In this document: positions 9,280 to 19,633 of the stretch, piece by piece
Layout: the number at the start of each line of letters is the position of its first letter
Numbering within the stretch: the stretch's first letter is position 1
NCBI GenBank assembly: GCA_016946835.1
Contig: JACVTC010000025.1
Location: forward strand, 374,001 to 397,500
Direction of reading: 5' to 3'
From: Neocallimastix lanati (nom. inval.)
Lineage: Eukaryota > Neocallimastigomycota > Neocallimastigomycetes > Neocallimastigales > Neocallimastigaceae
DNA length: 23,500 nucleotides
The notes under the pieces: model-generated
Told to the model about the DNA's origin: nothing
Database searches by the model: none
The model's input: only the letters and a program-made list of their open reading frames with translations
Position numbers and translations under genes: made by a program

Positions 9280-9421
9280 TTCAGCATTGACACTCCTGGT
9301 TGGTTTGCACTTATACCGTCCGAATAGCAACCTTTGTTCAATACTATCTTTAGGGCATAATTTCTGTAAAGAGAGAGTTGTAGATCAAACCAATAATAGC
9401 GTTTTTGAATAATCACCAGAA
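9280..9421. other. Unique segment of higher G+C, possible gene remnant
   Basis: Base composition here is far more even than in the rest of the spacer, as expected of former coding DNA. A plus-strand frame without an ATG is open from about 9222 to about 9411 (~60 codons). It contains a hydrophobic run (Val-Leu-Val-Leu-Leu-Ala-Tyr) followed by Leu-Tyr-Arg-Pro-Asn and Leu-Gly, faintly like the first two helices of class C receptors. A minus-strand frame of ~45 codons ends at 9281-9283. A pyrimidine-rich stretch ending in CAG (minus strand, about 9371-9384) resembles a 3' splice site. None of this identifies a gene; a decayed exon or transposon fragment is the most I can support. Confidence 0.35.
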
Positions 9422-10090
9422 ATGATTTTATTTTTCTTTATTACAATATTTGTTATTTTATATCATTATACAAATTCTTTTTTTTTTTTTTGTTTTTTTT
9501 TTTATATTATTTTTTTAATTTTTCTTTTAAATATTGATATTTTACTTTATTTTACTTTATTTTATAGTAATTCTTATAATATTTTTACTTTTATATTATT
9601 ATATTTTATTTTATTTTATTTTATTTTTTTTATTTTATTTATTTTATTTACTTTGTTTATTTTATTTTATTATTTATTATATTTATTCTCATTAAATATT
9701 AATTCTCATTATTTATTTTATTTTATAGTAATTCTTATAATATTTTTACTTTTATATTATTTTATTTTAAATTTATTTTATTTTATTTTATTTATTTTAT
9801 TTTATTTTATTTTATTTTATTTTATTTTATTTTATTTTATTTTATTTATTTTATTTTATTTATTTTATTTTATTTATTTTATTTTATTTATTTTATTTTA
9901 TTTATTTTATTTTATTTATTTTATTTTATTTATTTTATTTTATTTATTTTATTTTATTTATTTTATTTTATTTATTTTATTTTATTTATTTTATTTTATT
10001 ATTTATTATACTTATTTTTATTATATATTAATTCTCATTAAATATTATTTAATTATTATTATTATTACTTTTATTTAATTTTATTTTATT
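9422..10090. repeat. T-rich low-complexity region with 14-bp minisatellite, 3' of gene B
   Basis: About 670 bp consist almost wholly of T and A on the plus strand, mainly TTTTA and TTTA units. From about 9845 to 9999 a higher-order 14-bp unit (TTTTATTTTATTTA) repeats about 11 times; before it lie pure TTTTA pentamers (about 9793-9845). The 218-codon plus-strand frame across it encodes only Phe/Ile/Leu/Tyr in a 14-residue period that mirrors the DNA repeat, so it is not a gene. It lies 50 bp downstream of the gene B stop and, read in the sense of gene B, is A-rich with many AATAAA strings that could serve polyadenylation. Confidence 0.85.
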
Positions 10091-10137
10091 TTATTCATAT
10101 ATTTTGTAGTTCTTACAACAATCATCAGTATATCATC

Positions 10138-13100
10138 TTAATGTCCATTTCGGCCACCAGCATTATTGTGACCACCAGCATTATTATGACCACCTGCATT
10201 ATTGTGACCACCACCTGCGCCACCACCTAAATTTGTAATTCTATTTAGATTATAAGGATTGACGTTTATAGGTGTAGTAAAACTTTGCACATATCTATCT
10301 ATCTCATTATTATTATCGAATCTAATAAGTGATTGTCCTCCTCCTATTCTTTCAGTACACTGGTAACTATTTAAGAAATGTTCATTAATAACTGATCTAT
10401 AACGTTCATTCATATGACGATTTTTTACTAAATAACTATTATGATCTGCATCTTTTTCTCTCTGTTCAAGAGTATTATCCCTATTTTTATTAAATACTTC
10501 GTAAAATTCATTACATCTTCTTGTTAATGCTGTATATATTCCTCCTTTTACTCTTTCACTATTATCTCTTATTTCAAATTTATTTTTTTTATCCATATTA
10601 TCTATCCTATCAGATAAATCTCTATCATAATTACTATTTGAAATATATTTCGTTCGCTCTGATATTCCTTGCAATAGCTCATAATCTTTTACTGTTTCAC
10701 TTCCAATTTGATCAGGATTTATAAATCTATAATCATCATAATCTAAAAATATTCCTTCATTACTATTAAAATTAACATCAAAATCATCAAGAAATCTAAA
10801 AATTACTTCATTCGATGTACATTCTTGAAGTATTTCGACTTCTATTAAATTTTTATTATCAGGGTCTTTTTCAATTCTATTATTATAACGATTAAAAAGT
10901 AATTTATTTAATTCAGCCAAATTATATCTATATATTAGATCATTTCTCAATCTTTCATAAGAGGTTTTATTATTTTCTAAAGGTTTCATACCATTTCCTT
11001 TTAATACATATTTTGAATTTAAAAGACGAGATGTCCTTTCTACACTTTCAATATCTACTTCATCTCTTTTAATTGATGGATTATTATTTAATATATGACG
11101 CTGAATCTCCGAATAAGTTTCTAAATTTATTAATTCATCATTGTTTTTATCATTAGTTTCTAAGAATTTAGATAAAATTTCAATACAATCAGGTACAGAT
11201 GCCATCCGACCATTTTCTCTTGCTTGAACTAATAGATTTGATGGGTTATTATCTATAATATTTTCTATATCAAAAGGAGTAAAATAATAGATTTCATTAT
11301 TATCAAAAATCTCTTTTGCATCACTTCCCGAGTTACGATCATAAACATAATCTTTAAAGGTTGTGAAACCCTCTGGTAATTTGAAATAATTAGGATAATC
11401 CTTTATAGCTTTATCAATAGCTTTATATTGATGATCTAAAGCTACATATTTAAGTCTACTTTCAAGATTTGGATTTTGAAAATCTTCAAGATATAATCCT
11501 CTTATATTATCTATGTTGCTTGCATCTATCGAATTTTCTTTTATTGTATTTATTATATCGTTAAAAGTATTCATTAAAGCTGGTATATTTTTAGCATTTT
11601 CATAATGTTGATCAACATCATGTATTTTTTGAACAATTTGTTTTCTAAGATTATTAACAATATTTCTCTGTTCTTCAGATAATTCACGACCACCACTATT
11701 TATTTTATCATTTTTAATATTTGATTTTAATAAATCGGAAAATTGTTTTAAATATTTTATTCCATTTGGATCATCAATGAATTCATCCAGACTTACTTTA
11801 CAGAAATCTTCATATCTTAATCTAATATTTCCCTGGTGATATACATACTTATTATTAAATATTATGTTGATCATTTCATGATTATCATTGAAACTTTTTA
11901 ATTTTCTATCTTCAATGATTCCATTTTCATTGGAATAATTGTTTTTTATAAAAGAATTTAACGAACCTTTCATTCTATAAATTAATTCTGAATTTTCTTT
12001 ATAATATTCATGCATATTTTCCCTAACATTTGATAAAATTAAAGAATCTATATTTTCATTATCAAATATACTTTCTAATTCTTTCGCAATTTCACATAAA
12101 TTTTTAAGATTAGGTTTAATACTTTCTTTTAAACTTTCATCTATTCTTAATTCTCTAAGTCCGTTCATGATAGCTTCATAGTTAGTAACTTCATGTTCAT
12201 CATTATATTCTAATCCTGTATTAGTACCATCATCATTAGGATCATACATATTTATTAATTCACTCGCTGATGATAATAAGACATATATTTTATCATATAT
12301 ATATTTAGAGTTAGTATCTATTTGAATTGGTTTATAATCCTTAATATTTAAATTATTAATTGGATTTGTACGCCCAAAATTATCATTATGCAATTTTACA
12401 AACGTGGAATGAAGATACTCCAATTTATTAATTTCTTCGTCATCTATATATTTAAGTGCTGCGTTATCCTTTAATTCACCATTAGCATATATGTTTTTTA
12501 ATCCTGCAATAAAGTTATACATTTGATATACATGTAATTCGCTAGTATCAGGAGAAAGAAGAAATCCAGTTCTCCTATATTCTTCAATTACAGATTTTAT
12601 ATCTTCTGAAAAAGTTTTGTATTCCGTGCCATCTATTAAATAATCATTAAATGGAAATACTCTTTTTTCTAAATTTTTATTATTCATAATTTCCATAAAA
12701 TTTTTATAGGATTTTTTAATATCAAAGTCTACAATTATTGATGAATTAATAGAACATTGATTATTATTTTTACATTCATTTATATCAATATCAATATTAA
12801 ATAATATATTTTTGGTAATGGTGTATTCAATATATTCATTAATTAATTCAGAATCATTATTATAATGAAATATACCTCCATCATATTTAACAGTTTTTTT
12901 CAATATGATAATTTCAAATAATCTATTAATAATGTAAATATCAATATCTGGTAATAGTTCAATTTTTTCTTCATTTCTTTTAGAAATTGTTGTTTCTGCG
13001 TTTCCTTCACTGTTATCGTCATTATAAAACTTTCTTGCTTGTATGAATCTTAAGGCAAGTTCCTCAATATGAGCAAGTTGATCATTTGTATAACTACATA

Positions 13101-14373
13101 AAATATTATCATTTTGTGTTTTCGATTTTACAAAACTAATTTTTTGATTATCGGTATCATCATTATCATTAACAGATTCAACACTCACTAAATAAGAATT
13201 AAAGATATTAATTATTATATTAGAATTATAAGTACCATCATCTTGATATAGATCATACAATTGTGAAAGTCTTTCATCTAACTCATTCACTTTTTCTTTA
13301 TCTTCATCTTCTATTTCTTCGAATTTATATCCATAATATTCAGGACTATAAGTAGCATCATCGTCTTCATAAATAAGACCACATTCTGCAAGTAATCCAA
13401 TACCTTTTTCAATCACATTTTCATTTTCTTTTCTTTTCTTAATGTTTTCCGAATTAATAACATAATAATCATTAATATAATCATATGGTACAGAATTATA
13501 AGTACTATCATATTCATTTAATTTAAAATTATCATTTTCATCTGATTCAAGAGTGAAAGCATGATATACTTTTCTTAATTTATCATTAATTATAATAAAA
13601 GAGTAATTGTATATATTTTCATCGTTATCATTATATGTATAACGAACAATATTAAACGAAATATCTTGTAGAGTTTGTCCATCTTCATCTTGAAATTGGT
13701 TGATGCAATCTTCAATTTTTGCACATTGAATACCGATAGCCTTATACAATTTTGGAAGAGATTCATCATCATTCCATTTTTCTATAAAATTATCTGGTAA
13801 TTTATTAAATTGATTAATATCAATATTTAATACATCTTCAGATTTCAATGAATTAATAAAATCTTTTAATGAATTATTTTTTTCTGTATCAGTTGATAAA
13901 AATAGTCTTCCATCATATTTAGGATCTTGTATTAAATTTGAATCTTCTGAAGGATTAATTAATGCATTTAAAAAATCATAGTCATTAATTAATTTCTTAT
14001 CTGAATCATAATCTAAACTAATACTATCTTCTTCTTCAGATTCAAAAGTGTTATAATATGTGGAAAATGCTAATTTATATAATTTAGAAAATTTTTCAGA
14101 AAGTTCATCAGGCTCTAAGTTTCGTAAACTAGGAATTATATCCACAATACTAGCATATTCTTCAGGTTCTCCATTGCCTTTAATATTGATTGAGAGTGGG
14201 TTTCCATTTTTATCTTTTACTAAATTTCCTATAATATCATTTTCTTCATAGAGATCACTCCAAGAACCCGCAGATAAAATTAACAAAGCAATTTGGTCAG
14301 GATGATATTCAGGAATTAAGCAGTATATATTAGTGATAAAAATCACTAAATATGAAATGAATAAAAATCTCAT
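10138..14373 (-). CDS. Gene B: large secreted protein of unknown family, complete (1411 residues)
   Basis: A single uninterrupted frame runs from an ATG at 14371-14373 (A at -3) to a TAA at 10138-10140. Residues 1-18 form a signal peptide ending Asn-Ile-Tyr-Cys, followed by Leu-Ile-Pro-Glu-Tyr. The conserved part (to about 575) carries Cys217, 223, 331, 426, 534 and 540, besides Cys18, and Lys-Arg pairs at 465-466 and 570-571. These are possible sites for a Kex2-like protease; that is inference. Residues ~576-1160 are charged, probably helical, and show patchy similarity to gene C. Residues ~1163-1382 differ from C. Residues 1383-1411 are a Gly-rich tail with Gly-Gly-His-Asn-Asn-Ala repeats. 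No transmembrane segment is seen after the signal peptide, so it is probably secreted or wall-associated. The family is not recognised and no enzyme motif was identified. It is nearly identical to gene A over the first 575 codons. Confidence 0.95.
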   Translation of the reverse strand: MRFLFISYLVIFITNIYCLIPEYHPDQIALLILSAGSWSDLYEENDIIGNLVKDKNGNPLSINIKGNGEPEEYASIVDIIPSLRNLEPDELSEKFSKLYKLAFSTYYNTFESEEEDSISLDYDSDKKLINDYDFLNALINPSEDSNLIQDPKYDGRLFLSTDTEKNNSLKDFINSLKSEDVLNIDINQFNKLPDNFIEKWNDDESLPKLYKAIGIQCAKIEDCINQFQDEDGQTLQDISFNIVRYTYNDNDENIYNYSFIIINDKLRKVYHAFTLESDENDNFKLNEYDSTYNSVPYDYINDYYVINSENIKKRKENENVIEKGIGLLAECGLIYEDDDATYSPEYYGYKFEEIEDEDKEKVNELDERLSQLYDLYQDDGTYNSNIIINIFNSYLVSVESVNDNDDTDNQKISFVKSKTQNDNILCSYTNDQLAHIEELALRFIQARKFYNDDNSEGNAETTISKRNEEKIELLPDIDIYIINRLFEIIILKKTVKYDGGIFHYNNDSELINEYIEYTITKNILFNIDIDINECKNNNQCSINSSIIVDFDIKKSYKNFMEIMNNKNLEKRVFPFNDYLIDGTEYKTFSEDIKSVIEEYRRTGFLLSPDTSELHVYQMYNFIAGLKNIYANGELKDNAALKYIDDEEINKLEYLHSTFVKLHNDNFGRTNPINNLNIKDYKPIQIDTNSKYIYDKIYVLLSSASELINMYDPNDDGTNTGLEYNDEHEVTNYEAIMNGLRELRIDESLKESIKPNLKNLCEIAKELESIFDNENIDSLILSNVRENMHEYYKENSELIYRMKGSLNSFIKNNYSNENGIIEDRKLKSFNDNHEMINIIFNNKYVYHQGNIRLRYEDFCKVSLDEFIDDPNGIKYLKQFSDLLKSNIKNDKINSGGRELSEEQRNIVNNLRKQIVQKIHDVDQHYENAKNIPALMNTFNDIINTIKENSIDASNIDNIRGLYLEDFQNPNLESRLKYVALDHQYKAIDKAIKDYPNYFKLPEGFTTFKDYVYDRNSGSDAKEIFDNNEIYYFTPFDIENIIDNNPSNLLVQARENGRMASVPDCIEILSKFLETNDKNNDELINLETYSEIQRHILNNNPSIKRDEVDIESVERTSRLLNSKYVLKGNGMKPLENNKTSYERLRNDLIYRYNLAELNKLLFNRYNNRIEKDPDNKNLIEVEILQECTSNEVIFRFLDDFDVNFNSNEGIFLDYDDYRFINPDQIGSETVKDYELLQGISERTKYISNSNYDRDLSDRIDNMDKKNKFEIRDNSERVKGGIYTALTRRCNEFYEVFNKNRDNTLEQREKDADHNSYLVKNRHMNERYRSVINEHFLNSYQCTERIGGGQSLIRFDNNNEIDRYVQSFTTPINVNPYNLNRITNLGGGAGGGHNNAGGHNNAGGHNNAGGRNGH
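10141..10227 (-). repeat. Coding minisatellite: Gly-rich C-terminal tail of gene B
   Basis: An 18-bp unit (plus strand CATTATTGTGACCACCAG, with one CATTATTATG variant) is repeated about four times at the 3' end of gene B and encodes Gly-Gly-His-Asn-Asn-Ala. It follows a Gly-Gly-Gly-Ala-Gly-Gly-Gly stretch and ends Gly-Arg-Asn-Gly-His. Gene C ends instead in Gly-Ser repeats, so the tail is Gly-rich in both but built independently. It could be a flexible end or a wall-attachment segment; His residues suggest possible metal binding, which is speculation. Confidence 0.85.
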
Positions 14374-14741
14374 TATAAAATCAAATAAATAATATTAATA
14401 AAATATTATTATAATAATCATTTATTTTTTAATTTATTTATTTATTTATTTATTAATTTATTAATTAATAAATAATAAATTAATATATTAATTGAAATAT
14501 TAATTATACAATTTATAAGATGTATAAAATATTTTATTTGTATTAAAAGATTTTTATTAATATTTTTTATTTTTCCTATTTATTTTTTATTTTAAATTTT
14601 AAAAAAAAAAAAAAAAAAAAAGAAAGAAATAAATTTTTAAACTTTTATAATTTTTTTAATAATAAATCTATATCAATTAATTAGTATTTATTAAAAATAA
14701 AAAAAAAAATTATTGGAATATTATTTAATTATTTAATAAAA

Positions 14742-14861
<120 letters not shown>

Positions 14862-16452
14862 ATAGTAATTTTCAATATATTAATAAATATAACCAATTTT
14901 ATTAAATTTATAACAATACGTTTCCATAAAATAATGACATAATATTTTAAAAAATTATAAATTATATTAATTTTAAACAAAATTTTTATAATAGATATTA
15001 ATAAAACAATAAACTTTTAATAAGGTCTTAATTAAAAAATTATAAATATTCCAATATAGAATTATTAAATATAAAATATTATTAATTATTGTAAAAATAA
15101 AATATTTATTTAAAAATACTTATTCAATAATATTAAAATAGGACAGTTCTTAACTAAAAAGGTTTTTTCTTTTATTCAAATTATATTTAATTCTGTTTAT
15201 TGATAATAATGTATTTATTTTAGAACATAAATTATTTCTTTAAAAAAAATAATCTTTAAAAATTTTTTATCACTAAAATACAATAATATAAAATATTATA
15301 ATAAAAATAATTTTAATTATGTAAATATTATTATTATTGATAATAATAAATTTTATTTAACTAATATTAAATGCTGTTTATTAAATATTTTATTTTTTAA
15401 AAAAATAAAAATAAAAAATTATTTAATTTTTTACTATTAAATCTTTATAAATATATTTTATTTTAAATAAAAAAAAATAAAATATTAATTATTTAATAAA
15501 TTTTTTAATAATAAAAATACGTGTCATTTAATGAAATATTAATCAAATCACATTGCGAAATACAACATCACTATGAAATGCATTAATCCATTCTCATTTC
15601 TCAAAGTTGAATTTCGTAAAATGTATAAAAATATGATTTATAAAAAATATACAAAAATAATATATATATATATATAATTTATTAATTAAAGTTAAATATA
15701 AAAATATTTATATCTATTTTATTAAATAGTTTTTTTAAATAAAAATTATTATCACTATAAAACGAAGAATAAAATTAAATAAGATAAAATAAATAGTAGA
15801 ATATGAATATAAAATATAGATTGAATAAATTCAAATCAAATTATAAAAAATAGACTGTTAATTTAGATTGTTTTATATTATATTCTTAACAATTTTATTT
15901 TATTATATTTTTAATTATATTAGTCAAATATAAAAAAAATAAAAAATTTCATTCTTTAATTTATTAAAGTTTTAGAAATAAAATAAAAGTACTTGAATTA
16001 TTATTAGAATAATTATAATAAAAATTAATATTATTAAAATTTTTAATAAAAATATAATAAAAATATAATAAAATTATCATAAAATTATAATAAAAAATAT
16101 AATAAAGATTTAATAAACAATATAATAAAATGATTTTAATAAATATATAAAAATCATATTTAATATATTTATTATTTTTATATTTTGTTTTATTTATTTA
16201 GTTTTATTTATTAAGTATTTTTGCATAAATTCATTATTTTAAAAGCCAATTTAATGTCTCTATCATTTTTCAAAAGTCGATAAGCAAATATTCTCACAAT
16301 TGCATTTTTATAATATTCCCCTTACATAAGATATTTAATAAATGTATAATAAATTTAATAATTTCATAACTTTTGAAATTATTTAATCAAATCAAAAATT
16401 TCTACTTAAATAATTTAATGTATTACTATGTTCAATTTCTTTTCTATTATTC

Positions 16453-16454
16453 AT

Positions 16455-16485
<31 letters not shown>

Positions 16486-16486
16486 T
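16453..16486. repeat. (ATTT)n microsatellite, about 8 units
   Basis: The contracted partner of the ~14-unit tract at 3627-3684, with near-identical flanks on both sides. Confidence 0.9.
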
Positions 16487-16522
16487 AAATTAATATAAAT
16501 ATTTTTTACATTTATTCATTTC

Positions 16523-16721
16523 TTATTTAATCAAAAAAACAAATGTGGCATATCGAATATTTTAATACATTCTACAAAATAGAAAAATTGAGAAATGCAA
16601 CTCTCCACTCAATTATTTCATTCTCATGAATATCAATATTTCAAATGATAAAAATGTTATAAAATGTAATATTTTAAATATAAAAAATATTATAATATTA
16701 GCCACATTATTTAATCAAAAA
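16523..16721. mobile_element. Candidate MITE-like element, B copy
   Basis: The inverted ends AATGTGGC (about 16541-16548) and GCCACATT (16701-16708) are flanked by a perfect 15-bp direct repeat, TTATTTAATCAAAAA (16523-16537 and 16707-16721). In the A copy only TATTTAATC still matches, so the B copy looks closer to the original insertion. The element is about 170 bp without coding capacity. The right direct repeat overlaps the inverted end by two bases, so the exact boundaries are uncertain. Confidence 0.4.
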
Positions 16722-17691
16722 TAGTACTTATATATATTTAAAAAAATTCATTAAGTGTATTATTATTAAACTTTTATTTTTTTTTTTTCAAAGAAGAATA
16801 ATCCCTTTTTTTCATATATTATAATTATTTACTACAATCATATGCATCTAATTTCATTTATTTTAGATTTACCATTATTAATATATAATATAATATAATG
16901 TAACGATATTATATTCTTAATTAGAATAAATGAACTTTTTTTTCCATTTTTGTATTTATTCTTGAAAGAAAAAAAGAAAAAAAGAAAATATATATATATA
17001 TAATATAATTTTATTTTATAAGAATTGATTATAATTTTCTATATAAGAAAAAAGTCTATTACTTTTATTAATGATGCATCTATTGATGACTATTCATTTA
17101 AATTTTATAACTGCCATTTATTTCTAAATAAACTACAATATCAATCCAGCACAAATATGAATCATACAATTATCAATCTTTTCAGTAATTTTTGTGATAA
17201 ATTCTAAAACTATATTTGAAATTAATAATGATTATAATTACTATATGCTAATAACTAAATATAGTTTAATTTTTAGAAAATATTATTAATGGCTTAAAAT
17301 CATCAGTCTTGTATTACAAATTTTAAATGATAAAATTTAAAAAAAAATTTTTTAATAATTTATGAATTCCTTTTTCAATATTTTTTTTTAAAAAAATATA
17401 TACATATATATATATATATTAAAATAAATTTATTATAGAAAAATATATATATATTATGTATTTAACTATAATTTATTTAAATTAATCAAATATTTTTAAA
17501 TACTTATATAATGAATTTTACGATATCAATTTATATAAATTTCTATATTAATTTTTTTTATTTTTTATTTTTTATTGTCTTTCAACTCACTAAGATTATA
17601 TCAAGTAAAAAATAAATAATTGTTTATTTTTTTATATTTATTTATTCACTTTTTATTTATTTATTTTTATTTACATTTATATAACAATTAT

Positions 17692-17813
17692 ATAAGCCAC
17701 ATAAATAAATACACCATAATACCCATAATACCATCCAAAAAAGGCAAGTTCCAAAATATAGTATTCCATTTCCGAAATACAAAACATCGAATATACAAAT
17801 GTCCTTTTTTATC
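17692..17813. repeat. Conserved non-coding block, copy 3 of 3
   Basis: Almost identical to 4893-5014 and clearly related to 7630-7745. It lies about 3.3 kb upstream of gene B. Confidence 0.65.
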
Positions 17814-18429
17814 TTTTTTTTTTTTTTTAATCTGGATACAAAAAAAAAAAAAAAAAAAAAATACAGTAAAAATAAATTAATTAAAATATTATTATACCTA
17901 AAAAAAAAAAAAGAATCTAAATATTATTGGTTTAAAAGTAATATAATTAGTTTAAGAGTCATAAACTACAAAATTATAAACATTTAAATAATTTAAATAT
18001 AAAAAAAATAAAAACTTTAATAAATTAAATTATTTATAAATTAAATTTTCCATTAATCTTGTAATACCCACAACAATATATTATTTTTTAATTAATTTAA
18101 TTAAATAAATTAAAAAAATAATTTAAAATATATTAAAAGATTTTACTTAACAGTAAAGTCATCCATAACATCAAAATTCTAAAAAAAAAAAAAAGAATAA
18201 GCAATTATATTAAGTTTATTTTTTTTTTTCTATCTTGTGGATAATGTGAAAAAATAAAAAAATAATAATAATAATTATAGTGATGTGAATTGGAATTTAG
18301 ATTATTAATTAGTAATATATTTCCATTAACATAAACATATGCTAAAGATCAATAAATTATTATGTATTTCATATTTTAATGTAAATTTTTATATATATAT
18401 ATATATAACATAAAGCTAAAGTATATAAA

Positions 18430-18730
18430 ATATGTTAGATCCATTATAATAATACTATGTAGAAACTACATGATATTATTAATTATACAACACCAATGTT
18501 ACAACATATCCAGTTTAAATCAATATAAGAACATCAGATTCACCTTCTATTGTCTTCCTATATTCCAAATTTTCTCTCTTCGTATTAGAAGCCACTTAAG
18601 AAAGGGTAGCCATCGATTATCATCAGAATTACAGAAGATTATAATTAGTACACCTGATATAAACCATTCTTTTTCCTTCAACCTTCAAATCGACCTGGAA
18701 AAAAAATTCATATCCATTGGGGGATAAAAT
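18430..18730. other. Unique higher-G+C segment between genes B and C, possible decayed gene or element
   Basis: These ~300 bp begin where the B upstream repeat ends and have much more even base composition than the surrounding spacer. A plus-strand frame (18470-18727, 85 codons) starts with ATG but has no recognisable domain. The minus strand also has open stretches, one reading Trp-Leu-Pro-Phe-Leu-Lys-Trp-Leu-Leu-Ile-Arg-Arg near 18600, so neither strand is clearly coding. The left end begins TGTTAG and could be an LTR fragment, but no second LTR, primer site or polymerase is present. A relic of coding or transposon DNA is inferred. Confidence 0.3.
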
Positions 18731-18972
18731 AAAAAATAATAATAATAATAATGAATATATTGAAATTAAAAATCTTTTTTTTTTTTTTTTTATTAATAAA
18801 TATAAACAGTTTCATTTATAATAGTTTCATTTATTTTAGCTTATTGGAAATAAAAAATTTAGATGTTACAATAAATGAATTATTTTCAATGATAGTTGAA
18901 AATTATTTTTCTTTAAAATTATGATATCATAATAACTATTTTAAATTATAAAACTATTAATTAAACAAAATA

Positions 18973-19015
<43 letters not shown>

Positions 19016-19633
19016 AATAAAAAAATTTGTTTTCACTTTTTTTCTTTAATTTAGAAAATATTTAATTTTAATTTTTATTTTATTTTTATTTTTATTTTTA
19101 TTTTTATTTTTTTTTTATTTTTTTTTTATTTTTATTTTTTTTTTTTTTTGTTAAATCAAATATACACTTTAATTTTTTTTTATTATTTTATTATTATTAC
19201 ATTTATTATAATTACCCTCTTTATAAAGAGAGAAATAAAGTAAATAAAATAAAGTAAAATCATTTAATATATTTATTTGGTAGAAATGATTTATTTTTAT
19301 TTATAATTTCAATTATATTTTACATAATTTTTTGTTTTTATTTTATTTGAATTTTTTAAATTTTTATTAGGATATATAACTAATATTAATTTTAATTTAA
19401 CTACTCTTAATATATTACTGATTTTTCAATTTAAATTGTAAAATTTATTTAATAGATATAAAAAATAAATTAATTTTTTCTTTATATCACCTTTATAAAT
19501 TTTTTTTTTTTTTTTTTTTTTTTGAAATTTAATTTCAATTGTTATAGTTTTTCATTTCAAAATTTTATATAAACAAATAAATTTATAATTGTTGGCTTAT
19601 TCTTACTTTGATTTTCTTACATTTTTACTATTA
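18731..19633. repeat. Low-complexity spacer downstream of gene C
   Basis: About 900 bp without a gene: poly(T) at 18775-18791, a poly(A) run at about 18980-19013, (ATTTTT)n/(TTTTTA)n at about 19070-19150, and a poly(T) run at about 19500-19523. It lies 3' of gene C and, read in the sense of gene C, is A-rich, as is the region 3' of gene B. No sequence shared with the region 3' of B was seen other than low complexity. Confidence 0.7.

Larger units (their letters stand above)
7228..9287. repeat. Older partial copy of the gene-upstream repeat, direct orientation
   Basis: This ~2 kb aligns with 4412-6535 (and its first part with 17207-18385): TTTGAAATTA...GGCTTAAAA.CATCAGTCTTGTATTAC near the left, the conserved GCCACAT...GGCAAGTTCC block at 7630-7745, the GGTTTAAAAGTAATATAATTAG segment at about 7911, and the 189-bp block at the right end. 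Substitutions and indels are many, so it predates the A/B duplication. There is no family gene beside it; it is an orphaned upstream flank, consistent with a lost gene copy or a partial tandem duplication. Confidence 0.65.

Noticed and set aside
9422-10078. Plus-strand open frame of 218 codons
   Set aside because: It is a translation of TTTTA/TTTA low-complexity DNA; the protein is only Phe/Ile/Leu/Tyr with a 14-residue period set by the 14-bp DNA unit.
5655-10137. A hidden intact family gene in the A-B spacer
   Set aside because: No long open frame on either strand and no recognisable piece of the conserved N-terminal half outside genes A, B and C.
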